NCBI RefSeq assembly: GCF_008329715.1
Contig: NZ_VTSR01000032.1
Location: 496,001 to 560,000 of the forward strand
Length of the DNA stretch: 64,000 bases
Direction: 5' to 3'
Source: Gimesia chilikensis
GTDB lineage: Bacteria; Planctomycetota; Planctomycetia; Planctomycetales; Planctomycetaceae
Shown: positions 15,770 through 24,722 of the stretch, one piece after another
Layout: each line of letters opens with the position of its first letter
Position numbering within the stretch: position 1 is the stretch's first letter
Made by a program: the position numbers and the translations under genes
Notes under the pieces: generated by a model
The model's database searches: none
What the model saw: the letters and a program-made list of their open reading frames with translations, nothing else
What the model was told of the DNA's origin: nothing

Positions 15770-18649
15770 ATGGCAGGTAAACAAACGGCCGAGGGTTTTC
15801 TGAACCTGGTGAAGCAGAGCGGTCTGGTATCGGTCGATCAGCTGAAAAAGCTCCTCGCGGAATACCAGGAGCAGGACCGGAAACTGGGGGAACCCAGTGA
15901 GATCGCCGAGGAACTGATTGGGCGAGCTTTACTCACGCGCTGGCAGGCGAACAAGCTGCTGCAGGGAAAACACAAGGGGTTCTTCCTGGGAAAGTACCGA
16001 CTGCTGGATCTGGTCGGCAAAGGGGGCATGAGTTCGGTCTACCTGGCAGAACACGTGCTGATGCGGCGCCGGTGTGCTATCAAGGTCCTGCCTTCCAAAC
16101 GCGTCAATGACGCCTCTTACCTGGCACGATTCCATCGCGAAGCCCAGGCGGTCGCCTCGCTGGACCATCCGAATATTGTACGCGCGTATGACGTCGATCA
16201 TGAAAAAGAGAACGACGCTGAGATTCACTTCCTGGTCATGGAATACGTGGACGGCAAAGATCTGCAGGAGATCGTCAACAAGAACGGGATCCTCGATTTC
16301 CGGGACGCGGTGAATTACATCCGCCAGGCAGCCAATGGTCTCGCGCATGCTCATGAAGCAGACATGGTGCACCGCGACGTCAAGCCGGGCAACCTGCTCG
16401 TTGATTCGAAAGGGGTCGTCAAGATCCTCGATCTGGGGCTGGCGCGTTTCTTCCATGAGGGAGAAGACAAATCGCTGACGATCGCACACGATGAAAAAGT
16501 GCTGGGGACGGCAGACTACCTCGCGCCCGAGCAGGCGATTGACAGTCACCAGGTGGATTCCCGGGCCGACATCTACAGCCTGGGATGTACACTGTACTTC
16601 CTGTTGACGGGGCATCCCCCCTTCACCGAAGGTTCGCTGGCACAGCGACTGATGGCGCATCAGACCAAGGAACCGCCTCCGGTCACTGATGACCGTCCCG
16701 ATACCCCCGAGGATCTGGTGCAGATTCTGAATAAGATGATGGCCAAGGATAAGGAAGAACGGTATCAGACAGCCTACGAAGCGGCGGCGGCCCTGTATGA
16801 ATGGCTGCAGAGTCACACCGATGAAGAATGGCGGCAGAACAATTTGAGTAGCGGCGTCGGGTCTGGCGTGGGGCTGACCCAGGGGGAAGGGAGCGGCGCG
16901 GAGAAAGGGAATCAGAATCCGGAGCTGGCAGCGTTCCTGTCGAACCTGAAGGAAGAATCCGGCATCGCCCGTGAAACCAAACCGGAGAGCCCGAAACCCG
17001 AAGCGCCCAAACCACAACGGAATCCGGGACTGCTGCAGCCAGCCTCCTCCAGTCCTAATGTGCGTGACTCCTCGGTTCTGCCCGATGATAAAATCAGCTC
17101 GGCGTCGACACGGATCGCCGGCAGTTCTGCTGTGCAATCTTCGGCGGCAGAAATCAAGCCGGAACCACCCCAGGAAAAACAGGCAGCGAAACCCGTGGCC
17201 AAACCTGTCGCAAAGCAATCGGAAAAAACCGCGGCGAAACCGGTAGCCAAGCCGGTTGCGAAACCGGTGGCCAAGGCGGCGCAGAAGCCCGTTAAGAAAC
17301 CGGCTCCAGTCAGCAAAGCCCTGCCCGACGATTCTGTGATTCTCGAAGCAGAAGTGGATGAGGAAGAAGCGGAAGTCGTTGAAGAGGCGGCTCCCGCAGA
17401 AGCGGTCATCGGCGGACGTCAGTGGATCATGCCTGCAGTGATTGGTGGCGGGATTGGGGTGCTGTTGATTATCGGCGTGGTGATGTTCGCCCTTTCCGGC
17501 GGCGAAGATGAGAAGCCCGCCCCGGAAGTGGTCGCTGATAAAAAGACCGAACCGGCGCCACCGCCCGAACCGGACAGCCTGCCGGATGAAATCATGGTGG
17601 GACCGGAGGCGAAATACAAAACGATCGCCGCGGCTCTGAAAGATATCAAGATCGTCTTTGACAAGAACTTTGGCGTCGACAGTAAACAGTACACAATCAA
17701 GGTGGCCGCCGGCCAGGAACTCAAAGAGCGGATTCAGATCGATAATTCGGATCTGAGTTATCCCAAGGGAATTACCATCGTGGCCGAGAGCGGCAAACCG
17801 GTGATTCTGGCTCCCGAAGGTCCGGAAGCGGTGCTGAGTCTCAAGGGAATTGAAGGGCTGACGATCGACGGATTCTTAATCCGGGCCCAGGGGAAAAAGG
17901 TGGCGATCGAGCTGTCTGAATACCTTGTAGGAACCAGCCTGAAAAATCTGAAGGTCAATGATTTTCAGCAGACTGGAGTCCTGGCGAAAGGGGTTTCCGG
18001 TCTGGAGGATGAACCGTTCCTGCTCGAGAATGTAAGCCTCAAGGCGGGCAGCCCGAACGCCATTGGCCTGGACTTTACCGGCGAAACGAACCGTGGTCTG
18101 GTTCTGGCGAATGTCCGCTGTCTGACAGCAATGCAGGTCGGCGCCCGTTTCTCATCCAGTGTGCGGGATACGCAGATCAAGGAGTGTATTTTCTCCGAAA
18201 GCATGACGGGCATTCAATTCGAGTCGCTGGGATATACCTTCAGCAGTCTCAAACTGACCAACAACACTTTCTTTATCACTAACTCGGCAATTGTGATTAC
18301 CGCGATGCCGACACCCGACAGCGAACTGGTGGAAATTTCCCGTAACCTGTTCTCGACTGTCGAAGGGGCGGAAGCCAAAGTGGAACAGAATAATAATCCC
18401 GAGCTCTGGGGGAAAATTCTGAAAGCCCAGGAAAACTATTCCTCCCGCACAGCGCCCAGCCCGGTGCCTGCGAACGAACTGAGTCTGTTCAAGAACAAAG
18501 GCAAACAGGGGGACGCGAAGTTGAACGATTTTGTTTCCACCACGCCCGGTGATGAGAAGTTCCTGTCCCCTGCCCCGGACAACCCGGCCCGTAAAGTTGC
18601 GGGGACACCTGGTGGGATGAAACCCTATGTGGGTGCGGTCGCGCCGTAA
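15770..18649 (+). CDS. Membrane Ser/Thr kinase fused to a C-terminal beta-helix domain
   Basis: Large protein of 959 residues. Order: an N-terminal helical region (about 8-65, [20 protein letters not shown] to [11 protein letters not shown]) recurring in planctomycete kinases; kinase domain (about 72-345) with [30 protein letters not shown] (DLG for DFG), LAPEQA and [10 protein letters not shown]; a 200-residue Pro/Lys/Ala-rich linker with [10 protein letters not shown] repeats; an acidic stretch; one transmembrane helix (about 553-575, [19 protein letters not shown]); and an extracytoplasmic domain (about 605-959) with periodic short strands resembling a right-handed beta-helix, introduced by [14 protein letters not shown]. 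The topology suggests an outside sensor/binding domain controlling an inside kinase. All catalytic residues are present. No phosphatase is adjacent. The beta-helix ligand (perhaps polysaccharide) is a guess. Confidence 0.85.
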   Translation: MAGKQTAEGFLNLVKQSGLVSVDQLKKLLAEYQEQDRKLGEPSEIAEELIGRALLTRWQANKLLQGKHKGFFLGKYRLLDLVGKGGMSSVYLAEHVLMRRRCAIKVLPSKRVNDASYLARFHREAQAVASLDHPNIVRAYDVDHEKENDAEIHFLVMEYVDGKDLQEIVNKNGILDFRDAVNYIRQAANGLAHAHEADMVHRDVKPGNLLVDSKGVVKILDLGLARFFHEGEDKSLTIAHDEKVLGTADYLAPEQAIDSHQVDSRADIYSLGCTLYFLLTGHPPFTEGSLAQRLMAHQTKEPPPVTDDRPDTPEDLVQILNKMMAKDKEERYQTAYEAAAALYEWLQSHTDEEWRQNNLSSGVGSGVGLTQGEGSGAEKGNQNPELAAFLSNLKEESGIARETKPESPKPEAPKPQRNPGLLQPASSSPNVRDSSVLPDDKISSASTRIAGSSAVQSSAAEIKPEPPQEKQAAKPVAKPVAKQSEKTAAKPVAKPVAKPVAKAAQKPVKKPAPVSKALPDDSVILEAEVDEEEAEVVEEAAPAEAVIGGRQWIMPAVIGGGIGVLLIIGVVMFALSGGEDEKPAPEVVADKKTEPAPPPEPDSLPDEIMVGPEAKYKTIAAALKDIKIVFDKNFGVDSKQYTIKVAAGQELKERIQIDNSDLSYPKGITIVAESGKPVILAPEGPEAVLSLKGIEGLTIDGFLIRAQGKKVAIELSEYLVGTSLKNLKVNDFQQTGVLAKGVSGLEDEPFLLENVSLKAGSPNAIGLDFTGETNRGLVLANVRCLTAMQVGARFSSSVRDTQIKECIFSESMTGIQFESLGYTFSSLKLTNNTFFITNSAIVITAMPTPDSELVEISRNLFSTVEGAEAKVEQNNNPELWGKILKAQENYSSRTAPSPVPANELSLFKNKGKQGDAKLNDFVSTTPGDEKFLSPAPDNPARKVAGTPGGMKPYVGAVAP

Positions 18650-18684
18650 GGGAAGCAACTCAGACTCTTGTTACGAAATCCATC

Positions 18685-19018
18685 GTGGGTGGGCCCGAAA
18701 GTACATTCGGGCCGAGCGTAGCGAGCAGGAGGTTGCTGAGAGAACTTGCGATTTCAGTTCGCATTTTTGATGCTGAATCGCAGACAGTATGAGTCACATT
18801 TTCTCATTAGACAACGAGTGAGCTGCGACCTCCCGTTTATTCGAATGTTATATCCGGTCCCATTGGGAGTGTGGTCCAGTTTGGATGTCACCAGGCGGCC
18901 GGGCACATGGGCACCGCCCCTACAAGTCAATCGGATCGGATTCCCGGTTCTGAATCGATCTGTTGCTCTGTCAGTTTCCTGTGCCTGCGGCAATCCCGGA
19001 TTTTATCCGGGAGCACCC
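18685..19018. repeat. Mosaic palindromic repeat locus 1 (GGGTGG family interrupted by GTAGGGGC family)
   Basis: Left end: GGGTGG plus a GGCCCGAA.../...TTCGGGCC hairpin at 18685-18736. The matching right end is split: GCGACCTCC at 18825-18833, and the rest (GTGCCTGCGGCAATCC, then the CCCGGAT/ATCCGGG hairpin, ending GCACCC) at 18978-19018. Between the two halves lies the right half of the other repeat family, ending GGCACCGCCCCTAC at 18923. The locus lies between the large kinase and the serine hydrolase and fills most of the gap. It resembles an element inserted into an older element. Confidence 0.7.
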
Positions 19019-19031
19019 GACCCGGAAGATG

Positions 19032-20126
19032 CTAGTTGAGGCCGAGGTCGGCGTAGATGGCGTCGTTGATTTCTTTTGCGCGGCGCTGGTGTTTGGGCTC
19101 CCCTGGTCTGCCATTCGCGACGACCGCGACGACCAGTTCCCGTTCCGGATCTGCAAAGGCGATGGAAGACTGAGAGCCGCCGTGCCCGAAGGTCGGTTCA
19201 GAAGCGGCCTCACCAAATCCGTAGGGAACGGTTTGAGCGCCGTAGCGATTTGAATTGACGATGAAGCCCAGGCCGTAGTCGACTTTGTGCTGCAGGGTCA
19301 GGTCGAATTCATCGACGCGATGCCGGGTGGTCATGGTTTCGACCGTCTGTGGTTCAAACAGAGGCATTCCCGCATTGAGCAGGCATTCGTAGAACCAGCC
19401 CAGCTCACGGATGGGGCCACGGGCATTTCCGCCGGGCGAAGCTTTAACACACCGCGGCGCCTCGTGCCAGTCGGTGAGCAGCATCTCCCCTTTGTCTCGC
19501 TGATAGACATACGCGATGTTCTCTTTAGACTGTTCGTAAACTTCGGCAGGCATGCCGAGCCAGCTGCCGGTCATACCCAGGGGTTCAAGAATCAGTTCCC
19601 GCATGGCCTGGGGATAAGCGGTTTCGGTAATTCGCTGCAGGACTTCACCGAGGATGAACCAGCTGGACGAAACATGGTAGCCTGCAGATTTGCCGATCTG
19701 CCAGTTCTCTTCGAGGGGCGCGTCACAGATGCGTTGCAGGGATTCTTCCCAGCTCAGTTCCGGCCAGCCGGGATCGACGTTACGGAAGCCGGCAGTGTGA
19801 TTGAGGATGTGCAGCAGCGTGATCGGTTCTTTACCGTGCGTGCCGAACTCGGGGATGAACCGGGTGACGCGGTCGTCAAGGCTCAGTTGTCCCTGTTCCC
19901 AGAGACGGGCGATGGCCATCGCTGTCAGTGGTTTTCCTGCAGAGAGCCAGAGGTTGATTGTCTCGGCGGTCATAGGCACTCCGGGACGTGCTTCGCCGAC
20001 GCCGGTATCCGCGATGGTTTCTCCCTGGTGAGAGACGTAGATCTGTACGCCGGTATGCAGTCCTGCTTCGATCCCTGCGAGGATGCGTTGTTCGGTGGTG
20101 GGGAGACGATCAGACAGTGTGGACAC
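19032..20126 (-). CDS. Beta-lactamase-fold serine hydrolase (class C / EstB-like)
   Basis: Protein of 364 residues of the serine hydrolase group that includes AmpC beta-lactamases, D-Ala-D-Ala peptidases and EstB-type esterases. Catalytic Ser62 and Lys65 lie in LWLSAGKPLTA (SxxK); Tyr150 in KSAGYHVSSSWFILGE is the probable general base; FGHGGSQSSIAF near the end gives the HxG strand. LLHILNHTAGF is the second conserved block. No signal peptide is visible, so it is probably cytoplasmic and more likely an esterase than a cell-wall enzyme. Start is a GTG at 20126; no better ATG exists upstream in frame. The substrate is unknown. The 3' end abuts a repeat locus, only 13 bases away. Confidence 0.75.
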   Translation of the reverse strand: MSTLSDRLPTTEQRILAGIEAGLHTGVQIYVSHQGETIADTGVGEARPGVPMTAETINLWLSAGKPLTAMAIARLWEQGQLSLDDRVTRFIPEFGTHGKEPITLLHILNHTAGFRNVDPGWPELSWEESLQRICDAPLEENWQIGKSAGYHVSSSWFILGEVLQRITETAYPQAMRELILEPLGMTGSWLGMPAEVYEQSKENIAYVYQRDKGEMLLTDWHEAPRCVKASPGGNARGPIRELGWFYECLLNAGMPLFEPQTVETMTTRHRVDEFDLTLQHKVDYGLGFIVNSNRYGAQTVPYGFGEAASEPTFGHGGSQSSIAFADPERELVVAVVANGRPGEPKHQRRAKEINDAIYADLGLN

Positions 20127-20219
20127 GGAAAACTCGCTGGGTTCAGGGTTCGGGATTGAGGCATTAAGCGCACATTGCTTTTAGCGGAATGCGGGGGGGA
20201 ATTCAACTGAGGGTATCAC

Positions 20220-20358
20220 GTAGGGGCCACCCTGTGTGGTGGCCCGCTGTATTGGTACCGTTTGTGCGGTGGTATTCGAAAGTGGTATTCGGTCCCTTTC
20301 GAAGTGTGATCTGATCTGGATGTCACCAGGCGGGCGGGCACATAGGCACCGCCCCTAC
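20220..20358. repeat. GTAGGGGC-ended palindromic repeat, complete copy
   Basis: Starts GTAGGGGCCACC at 20220 and ends GGCACCGCCCCTAC at 20358, so the termini are inverted (GTAGGGGC...GCCCCTAC). The left end folds GGGGCCACC with GGTGGCCC; the right end contains GGCGGGCGGGCAC. The core reads GGTCCCTTTCGAAGTG with AATTC-like variation. Partial or diverged copies lie at about 18856-18923, 24656-24699 and 29433-29537. Confidence 0.65.
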
Positions 20359-20394
20359 AAGTCGCTCAGCTTGGTTTCCTGGTTCTGGATTGAT

Positions 20395-20581
20395 GGGTGG
20401 GCCCGAATGTACATTCGGGCCGAGCGGAGCGAGCAGGAGGTTGCTGTGGGAACTTTCGGATTAAGTTCACATTTTCAATGTATAATAGCAACTTGAGTGA
20501 GGCGCGTTTTCTCATCATACAATGTGTGAACTGCGACCTCCTGTTGCCTGCGGCAATCCCGAATTGCATTCGGGACCACCC
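20395..20581. repeat. REPIN-like unit with GGGTGG...CCACCC ends, most intact copy
   Basis: A 187-bp unit. The left end is GGGTG then a perfect 22-bp palindrome (arms GGCCCGAATGT) and CGAGCGGAGCGAGCAGGAGG. The right end, inverted, is GCGACCTCCTG, the small stem TTGCC-TGC-GGCAA, then TCCCGAAT-TGC-ATTCGGGA and CCACCC. The interior (TTTTCTCAT...GTGTGAACT) is also shared with locus 1. No ORF is conserved inside. Two inverted REP-like ends enclosing a short spacer are the defining plan of a REPIN. Confidence 0.7.
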
Positions 20582-20724
20582 GGGACGGGAGATTTTTGGG
20601 TTCGAGTGGGGTTGATGATTTCTGATTGATATGGGTTCTGGTATTATGGGATTGACCATCCCCAACCCGCGCCGGTTGATGTTTGAGTTCTTACTCACTC
20701 TGAAAGGAAGCGAGACGACCAGCC

Positions 20725-21843
20725 ATGAAGATTACCGCGATTAAGACCTTTCCCGTACGCATTCCCCTCAAACCGGAACGCCGCATGATCTCCGCACTGG
20801 GGAAACATGATGTTTCCCAATACCTGGTGTTACGAGTTGAGACCGATGCCGGGATTGAAGGGGCCGGTGAGGCGACGGTCATCTCCCGCTGGAGTGGTGA
20901 GACGGTCTGGGGCGCTCAGGCACTGGTGGACCGGATCTTTACTCCCCTGCTGTTGGGGCATGATCCGTGTGATATTGATGGTGTGAATCTGATCATGGAC
21001 AAGATCGCGCAGGGGAACTGGTTTGCCAAGTCAGCAATTGAGATGGCCTGCTGGGATATTAAAGGCAAAGAAGCGGGTAAGCCCGTGTATGAACTGCTGG
21101 GCGGCGCTGCCCGCAGTCGGTCGATTAAGTGCCGGTTCTCCATGGGCGCTTATTCGCTGGAACGGGCCGAGCGGAGAACAAAGGAACTGGTGGAAGCCGG
21201 CTTCAGCACGATTAAGGTCAAGGTGGGGACGAATCCCGATGACGATGTGGCTCGCGTCAAGATGGTGCGGGAAACGATGGGCCCGGACCTGGAGCTGACC
21301 ATTGATGCGAATGCGGGCTGGGATGCAGCGACCGCGATTGCCGCGATGGAACGCATGGAAGACTACAATGTGGCCCTGTTCGAACAGCCAACACATCGGG
21401 GCGATTTTGCGGCACTGGCTGAAGTGAGACGGGCGATCAAGCCGGAGATCATGGCGGATGACATCTGCTTTGACCTGGCGGATGCCAAAGAGTGTATTCG
21501 CAACGAAGCCTGTGATGTGATCAACGTGTATCCCGGCAAGAACGGGGGCATCAGCAAGACGGTCGAGATTGTGAAATACGCCGGCGCACATGGAATCCCC
21601 TGCAGTATCGGTTCGAACCTGGAGCTGGATATCGCTTCGGCCGCGATGTGTCATTCGGTGATCGCCTGTCCCAACATGAACATCGAAGAGTACCCGGGGG
21701 ATATTCTGGGACCGGAATACCATGAAATCTCGGTCGTCAAGAATCCGCTGCAGATCGAAGGCCCTGTCATCACATTGCCCGAGGCTCCCGGACTGGGAGT
21801 GGAAGTTGACTGGGGCATTGTCGAAGCCAACCCCTGCAGTTAA
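20725..21843 (+). CDS. Enolase-superfamily (muconate lactonising type) racemase/cycloisomerase
   Basis: Protein of 372 residues. Enolase-superfamily enzymes abstract a proton alpha to a carboxylate held by Mg2+. The full catalytic set is visible: KVK with Lys164 and Lys166, metal ligands Asp194 (TIDANAGW), Glu220 (FEQPTH) and Asp245 or Asp246 (MADDI), and Lys272 in YPGKNGG, the pattern of the MLE subgroup (muconate cycloisomerase, N-acylamino-acid and dipeptide racemases). ATPGLGVEVDW-like ends (here APGLGVEVDWGIV) are common in the group. The substrate cannot be fixed. It is followed by an SDR 38 bases downstream, suggesting a small sugar-acid or aromatic-acid catabolic pair. ATG at 20725 follows GGAAGCGAGACGACC. 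Confidence 0.8.
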   Translation: MKITAIKTFPVRIPLKPERRMISALGKHDVSQYLVLRVETDAGIEGAGEATVISRWSGETVWGAQALVDRIFTPLLLGHDPCDIDGVNLIMDKIAQGNWFAKSAIEMACWDIKGKEAGKPVYELLGGAARSRSIKCRFSMGAYSLERAERRTKELVEAGFSTIKVKVGTNPDDDVARVKMVRETMGPDLELTIDANAGWDAATAIAAMERMEDYNVALFEQPTHRGDFAALAEVRRAIKPEIMADDICFDLADAKECIRNEACDVINVYPGKNGGISKTVEIVKYAGAHGIPCSIGSNLELDIASAAMCHSVIACPNMNIEEYPGDILGPEYHEISVVKNPLQIEGPVITLPEAPGLGVEVDWGIVEANPCS

Positions 21844-21881
21844 GCTCTGCTGATTCGTCCTTTCTCAAACACAAGTTTTAT

Positions 21882-22643
21882 ATGGAAACAACCCTGATGA
21901 ATGATAATTACGTCGCCCTGATTACCGGTTCTGCCACAGGCGTGGGGCGGGCCTGTGCCCTGCGGCTGGCCGAAGAGGGCTTTGACATTGTCGTCAACTA
22001 CTCGCAGAGCCAGGCAGAAGCCGAGGAAACCAAAACGCTGGTGGAAGAACTGGGTGTGCAGGCGCTGTTGATTCAGTGCGATGTCAGCGATGATGCCGGC
22101 GTCAAGAAGATGGTGGGCGAGGTTGAAGAGAAATGGGGGCGGCTGGATGTGCTCGTGAATAATGCGGGGACTACCGAATTCATCGAACACACCGACCTGG
22201 ACGCGGTAACCGAGGAGATCTGGGATCGTCTGCTGGGCGTGAATCTGAAAGGGCCCTTCTTCTGTATCCGTGCCGCCGCGAAGCTGTTACGCGAGAGCGA
22301 TATTGGCGCGGCGGTGAACGTGAGTTCGACTGCAGGCGTAGATGGACGCGGTTCGAGTGTACCTTACTGTGCGAGTAAGGGAGCGCTGAATACGATGACG
22401 AAATCACTGGCCCGTGCCCTCGGACCGGAGATTCGCGTGAACTCTGTCTGCCCCGGTCCGATCGACAGCCGCTGGCTGAAACGGGTGATGACCGATGAGC
22501 AGCTGGCGGAGATGACCTCCGAGTACCCAATCCCCCGCCCTGCCCTGCCGGAAGATATTGCGGATACCGTGGTCTATCTCGCGCTGGGAACGTCACTCTC
22601 CACCGGACAGCTGCTGGTCGTCGATGGCGGCAGGACAATGTAA
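21882..22643 (+). CDS. Short-chain dehydrogenase/reductase (FabG-like)
   Basis: Classical SDR, 253 residues, NAD(P)-dependent. Seen: cofactor loop TGSATGVG near the N-terminus, NNAG, the catalytic Ser in NVSSTAGV and the Tyr/Lys pair in VPYCASKGAL, and the usual closing ALGTSLSTGQLLVVDGG. NYSQSQAEAEE after strand 2 favours NADP(H). Either of two ATGs (21882 or 21897) could start translation; the second places the beginning right at the first strand. The tight linkage to the enolase-superfamily gene suggests shared catabolism rather than fatty acid synthesis, as no acyl carrier protein gene is nearby. Confidence 0.8.
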   Translation: METTLMNDNYVALITGSATGVGRACALRLAEEGFDIVVNYSQSQAEAEETKTLVEELGVQALLIQCDVSDDAGVKKMVGEVEEKWGRLDVLVNNAGTTEFIEHTDLDAVTEEIWDRLLGVNLKGPFFCIRAAAKLLRESDIGAAVNVSSTAGVDGRGSSVPYCASKGALNTMTKSLARALGPEIRVNSVCPGPIDSRWLKRVMTDEQLAEMTSEYPIPRPALPEDIADTVVYLALGTSLSTGQLLVVDGGRTM

Positions 22644-22652
22644 CCGGTTGGT

Positions 22653-23819
22653 CTACTTCGATTCATTCCAGTAGATCTTCAGATTATGGGAATTGCGACC
22701 GGCGGCGACGATATCAATTTTGCCGTCGCCGTTCAGGTCGCCCAGACGCAGGTCTTCACAGGCCATGCCGTTGTCGTCGATCCAGGCTGACTCCCACGTT
22801 TTTCCTGAGGCGTCGGTGGCCCAGTAGACTTTAACGCCGACCTTCTGATCTTTATTGGGCGTGCGCCAGCCTGCGACGATTTCCTGTCGCGAATCACCGA
22901 ACAGGTCTGCTGTGGCGACCGCGTGGCCGGCTTTGATGTTGTCGTCCAGAACCTGGCGCTGGTCGATTCCCCTGTTCGAGGCAGCTGACTGGTAGAGTAC
23001 CAGGCGATCGCCGTGCAGGGGTTCGATGGTGGCGATGAACGGGCTGTCCGCAGACAGCTGGCCCATGCGGATTTCTCCACTCCCTTCGATGAGGGGGAAT
23101 TTCTGCGTAGACCATTTGCCGTTCTGGTAGGAGAGCAGCATCGCGCCTTCGCGGCCGGCATAGAGAATTTCTTCCGCCGGAGTGGAGGGGATCCACTGGG
23201 CGGGATCGAGATTGTGAGTGACGTGCATCGTGTCTTCGATGACGGTCTGCTGCCACTCGTCCCGGGGGTTATCCGGCTTTTCGTAAGCGATGAGTTTGAC
23301 GCCGGCCCCTTCACCCCGCTTGTTGCCTTTTCCGTGCAGAGGAGAAACGACGAGCGCGAATTTCTGATCGTCCAGTTTGACCCAGCGCATGCGATGCACG
23401 ACCGGCTGGTTAGGTAGCTTTACTGGTTCCCAGAGTTGACTGCGGTCGGCCGGGGGAACGAGATAGAAGACGGCACCGGAATTCAGGGTGTCGCCGGGAT
23501 TCCATTGTCCGCCGACAGCGATTTCGACTTTTCCGTCGCCGTCAATATCGCGGGCGGCGATGCAGACGTTGTCGCGTTTGGTCAGGTTCTCGGCGATGAC
23601 GTGTCGCTGCCAGCTCGGGTTTTCGTACCAGACGAATTCTTTCTTGTCGGCCAGCAGGATGTCCGGCTTTCCATCTCCGTTGACGTCACCGATGGCGGTG
23701 CCGTAGCCGATCTCGACGGTATCGTCGATGGTCTGTGGTTTGAATTTCGGAGTTGCGTCTGCGGCGAAACAGACAGAGGTCGAGAACAGGCAGGCGGTGA
23801 TCAAGGCTGAGCGCAGCAT
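22653..23819 (-). CDS. Secreted FG-GAP/VCBS-repeat beta-propeller protein
   Basis: Exported protein of 388 residues. The signal peptide is residues 1-19 (RSALITACLFSTSVCFA). At least four FG-GAP-like blades carry calcium-loop motifs: GDVNGDGKPDILLA, ARDIDGDGKVEIAVG, ADLFGDSRQEIVAGW and GDLNGDGKIDIVAAG. The first, second and fourth have the DxDxDG pattern; the third is degraded. Such propellers bind ligands or surfaces outside the cell and have no known catalysis. ATG at 23819 with AAAGG upstream begins the signal peptide; the longer in-frame start at 23918 adds 33 unstructured residues. Convergent with the SDR, whose stop is nine bases away. Confidence 0.8.
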   Translation of the reverse strand: MLRSALITACLFSTSVCFAADATPKFKPQTIDDTVEIGYGTAIGDVNGDGKPDILLADKKEFVWYENPSWQRHVIAENLTKRDNVCIAARDIDGDGKVEIAVGGQWNPGDTLNSGAVFYLVPPADRSQLWEPVKLPNQPVVHRMRWVKLDDQKFALVVSPLHGKGNKRGEGAGVKLIAYEKPDNPRDEWQQTVIEDTMHVTHNLDPAQWIPSTPAEEILYAGREGAMLLSYQNGKWSTQKFPLIEGSGEIRMGQLSADSPFIATIEPLHGDRLVLYQSAASNRGIDQRQVLDDNIKAGHAVATADLFGDSRQEIVAGWRTPNKDQKVGVKVYWATDASGKTWESAWIDDNGMACEDLRLGDLNGDGKIDIVAAGRNSHNLKIYWNESK

Positions 23820-24482
23820 GGGAAACCTTTTATCGATACACGGGGACAGGCGGGATGATGTTGACAACCATGATTGAAGCCGATTGGGGTCGGGAATGCA
23901 AGGAATTTCGGAGTTCATGTTCTGTTACTGAAGCGAGCTGTTCCTGCTTTACAGTTCAATTTGCGCAGTACCTACGGGTGGCACTGACGGTTTTTGTCTG
24001 TCCCCGTCGGTGCCGATGGGTATGTTTGTGGGTGATCACAGGCGTTGTTTTTACACGCGGCTGCGAACGAATGCCATCTTCCGGAACGGCGCGAGGGCGT
24101 CAAGCGGAATTCGTATTCTGAATTCACTGCGAGTGCACCTGAAATTCAGGTGAGAATCATTTGAAATGCGTTGAGTATGCTCCGAAATGATTTGAAATGG
24201 GACGAGACATTGAGAACCGGTTCAGGCTGTTCCGGTGATAATCGGAAAAATTCGACGTCGATTCAGGTGCATCTGAGTCACTGGTTCGTCGTGTTCCAGT
24301 GCATGCATCGTCCGCCTCGCGCGCGAAGCACAATTGCAACAAGATATGATTCGGTGAGAGCCGATCAAGTTCAATTTGAGCAGGTTGATGAGAGGGACGT
24401 TCAGTGAGGGAAACGACAGGCTGGGATTTGGGCAGGTGGGAGTTTGGGAGAACAGATGTGGTGGATGGTCATGTCCTGATAA
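23820..24482. other. Gene-poor gap with a short palindrome
   Basis: I see no credible gene in this stretch; long plus-frame readings here are open by chance. A perfect inverted repeat CACCTGAA-A-TTCAGGTG lies at 24136-24152, and ATCATTTGAAATG / ATGATTTGAAATG are direct repeats at about 24156-24200. The GC content is locally lower than in the flanking genes. The role is unknown. Confidence 0.4.
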
Positions 24483-24515
24483 GCACTGTTGGGCAAGCCA
24501 ACAGTGGCACCCGAT
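24483..24515 (-). repeat. Solo REP of the RAYT-associated family
   Basis: GCACTGTTGGGCAAGCC then AACAGTGGCACCC is nearly identical to the right-hand terminal palindrome of the transposase unit at 37089-37123. Only one end is present; no partner palindrome is found within the preceding 600 bases. The CACCC edge corresponds to the GGGTGG flank, read on the minus strand. Confidence 0.75.
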
Positions 24516-24564
24516 CACTGGAGAGAGATTGAAATGCGAATCAGAAACTGGCTGCGTGTACTCT

Positions 24565-24613
24565 GCGACCTCCTGTTGCCTGCGGCAATCCCGAATTGCA
24601 TTCGGGACCACCC
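24565..24613 (-). repeat. REP-like right end of the GGGTGG second family
   Basis: GCGACCTCCTG, TTGCCTGCGGCAA and the TCCCGAAT/ATTCGGGA hairpin ending ACCACCC are identical to those of the unit at 20533-20581. The left partner is lost or degraded. Confidence 0.75.
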
Positions 24614-24655
24614 CGGGGAGCGTTTATCTGGTTCCCCTGGTGTGTTTCGCTGTCG

Positions 24656-24699
24656 ACGTGACGTCAAGAGGCGGGCGGGCACATGGGCACCGCCCCTAC
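24656..24699. repeat. Right end of the GTAGGGGC repeat family
   Basis: Contains GTGACGTCAAGAGGCGGGC and GGCACCGCCCCTAC, closely matching 20320-20358. It is 43 bases from the third REP-like end, showing again that the two families sit side by side. Confidence 0.65.
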
Positions 24700-24722
24700 G
24701 CAGGGAATCATATCGAGAAGGT

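Noticed and set aside
15929-17218. A 429-codon minus-strand open frame
   Set aside because: It is antisense to the kinase domain, whose catalytic motifs are intact on the plus strand.
17160-17300. KPVAKP codon repeats as a recent tandem duplication
   Set aside because: Codons differ between units, so the repeat is protein-level and not a recent DNA slippage.
19032-20126. Antibiotic-resistance beta-lactamase
   Set aside because: The protein lacks a signal peptide and has the esterase-like Tyr context; fold alone does not support a resistance role.
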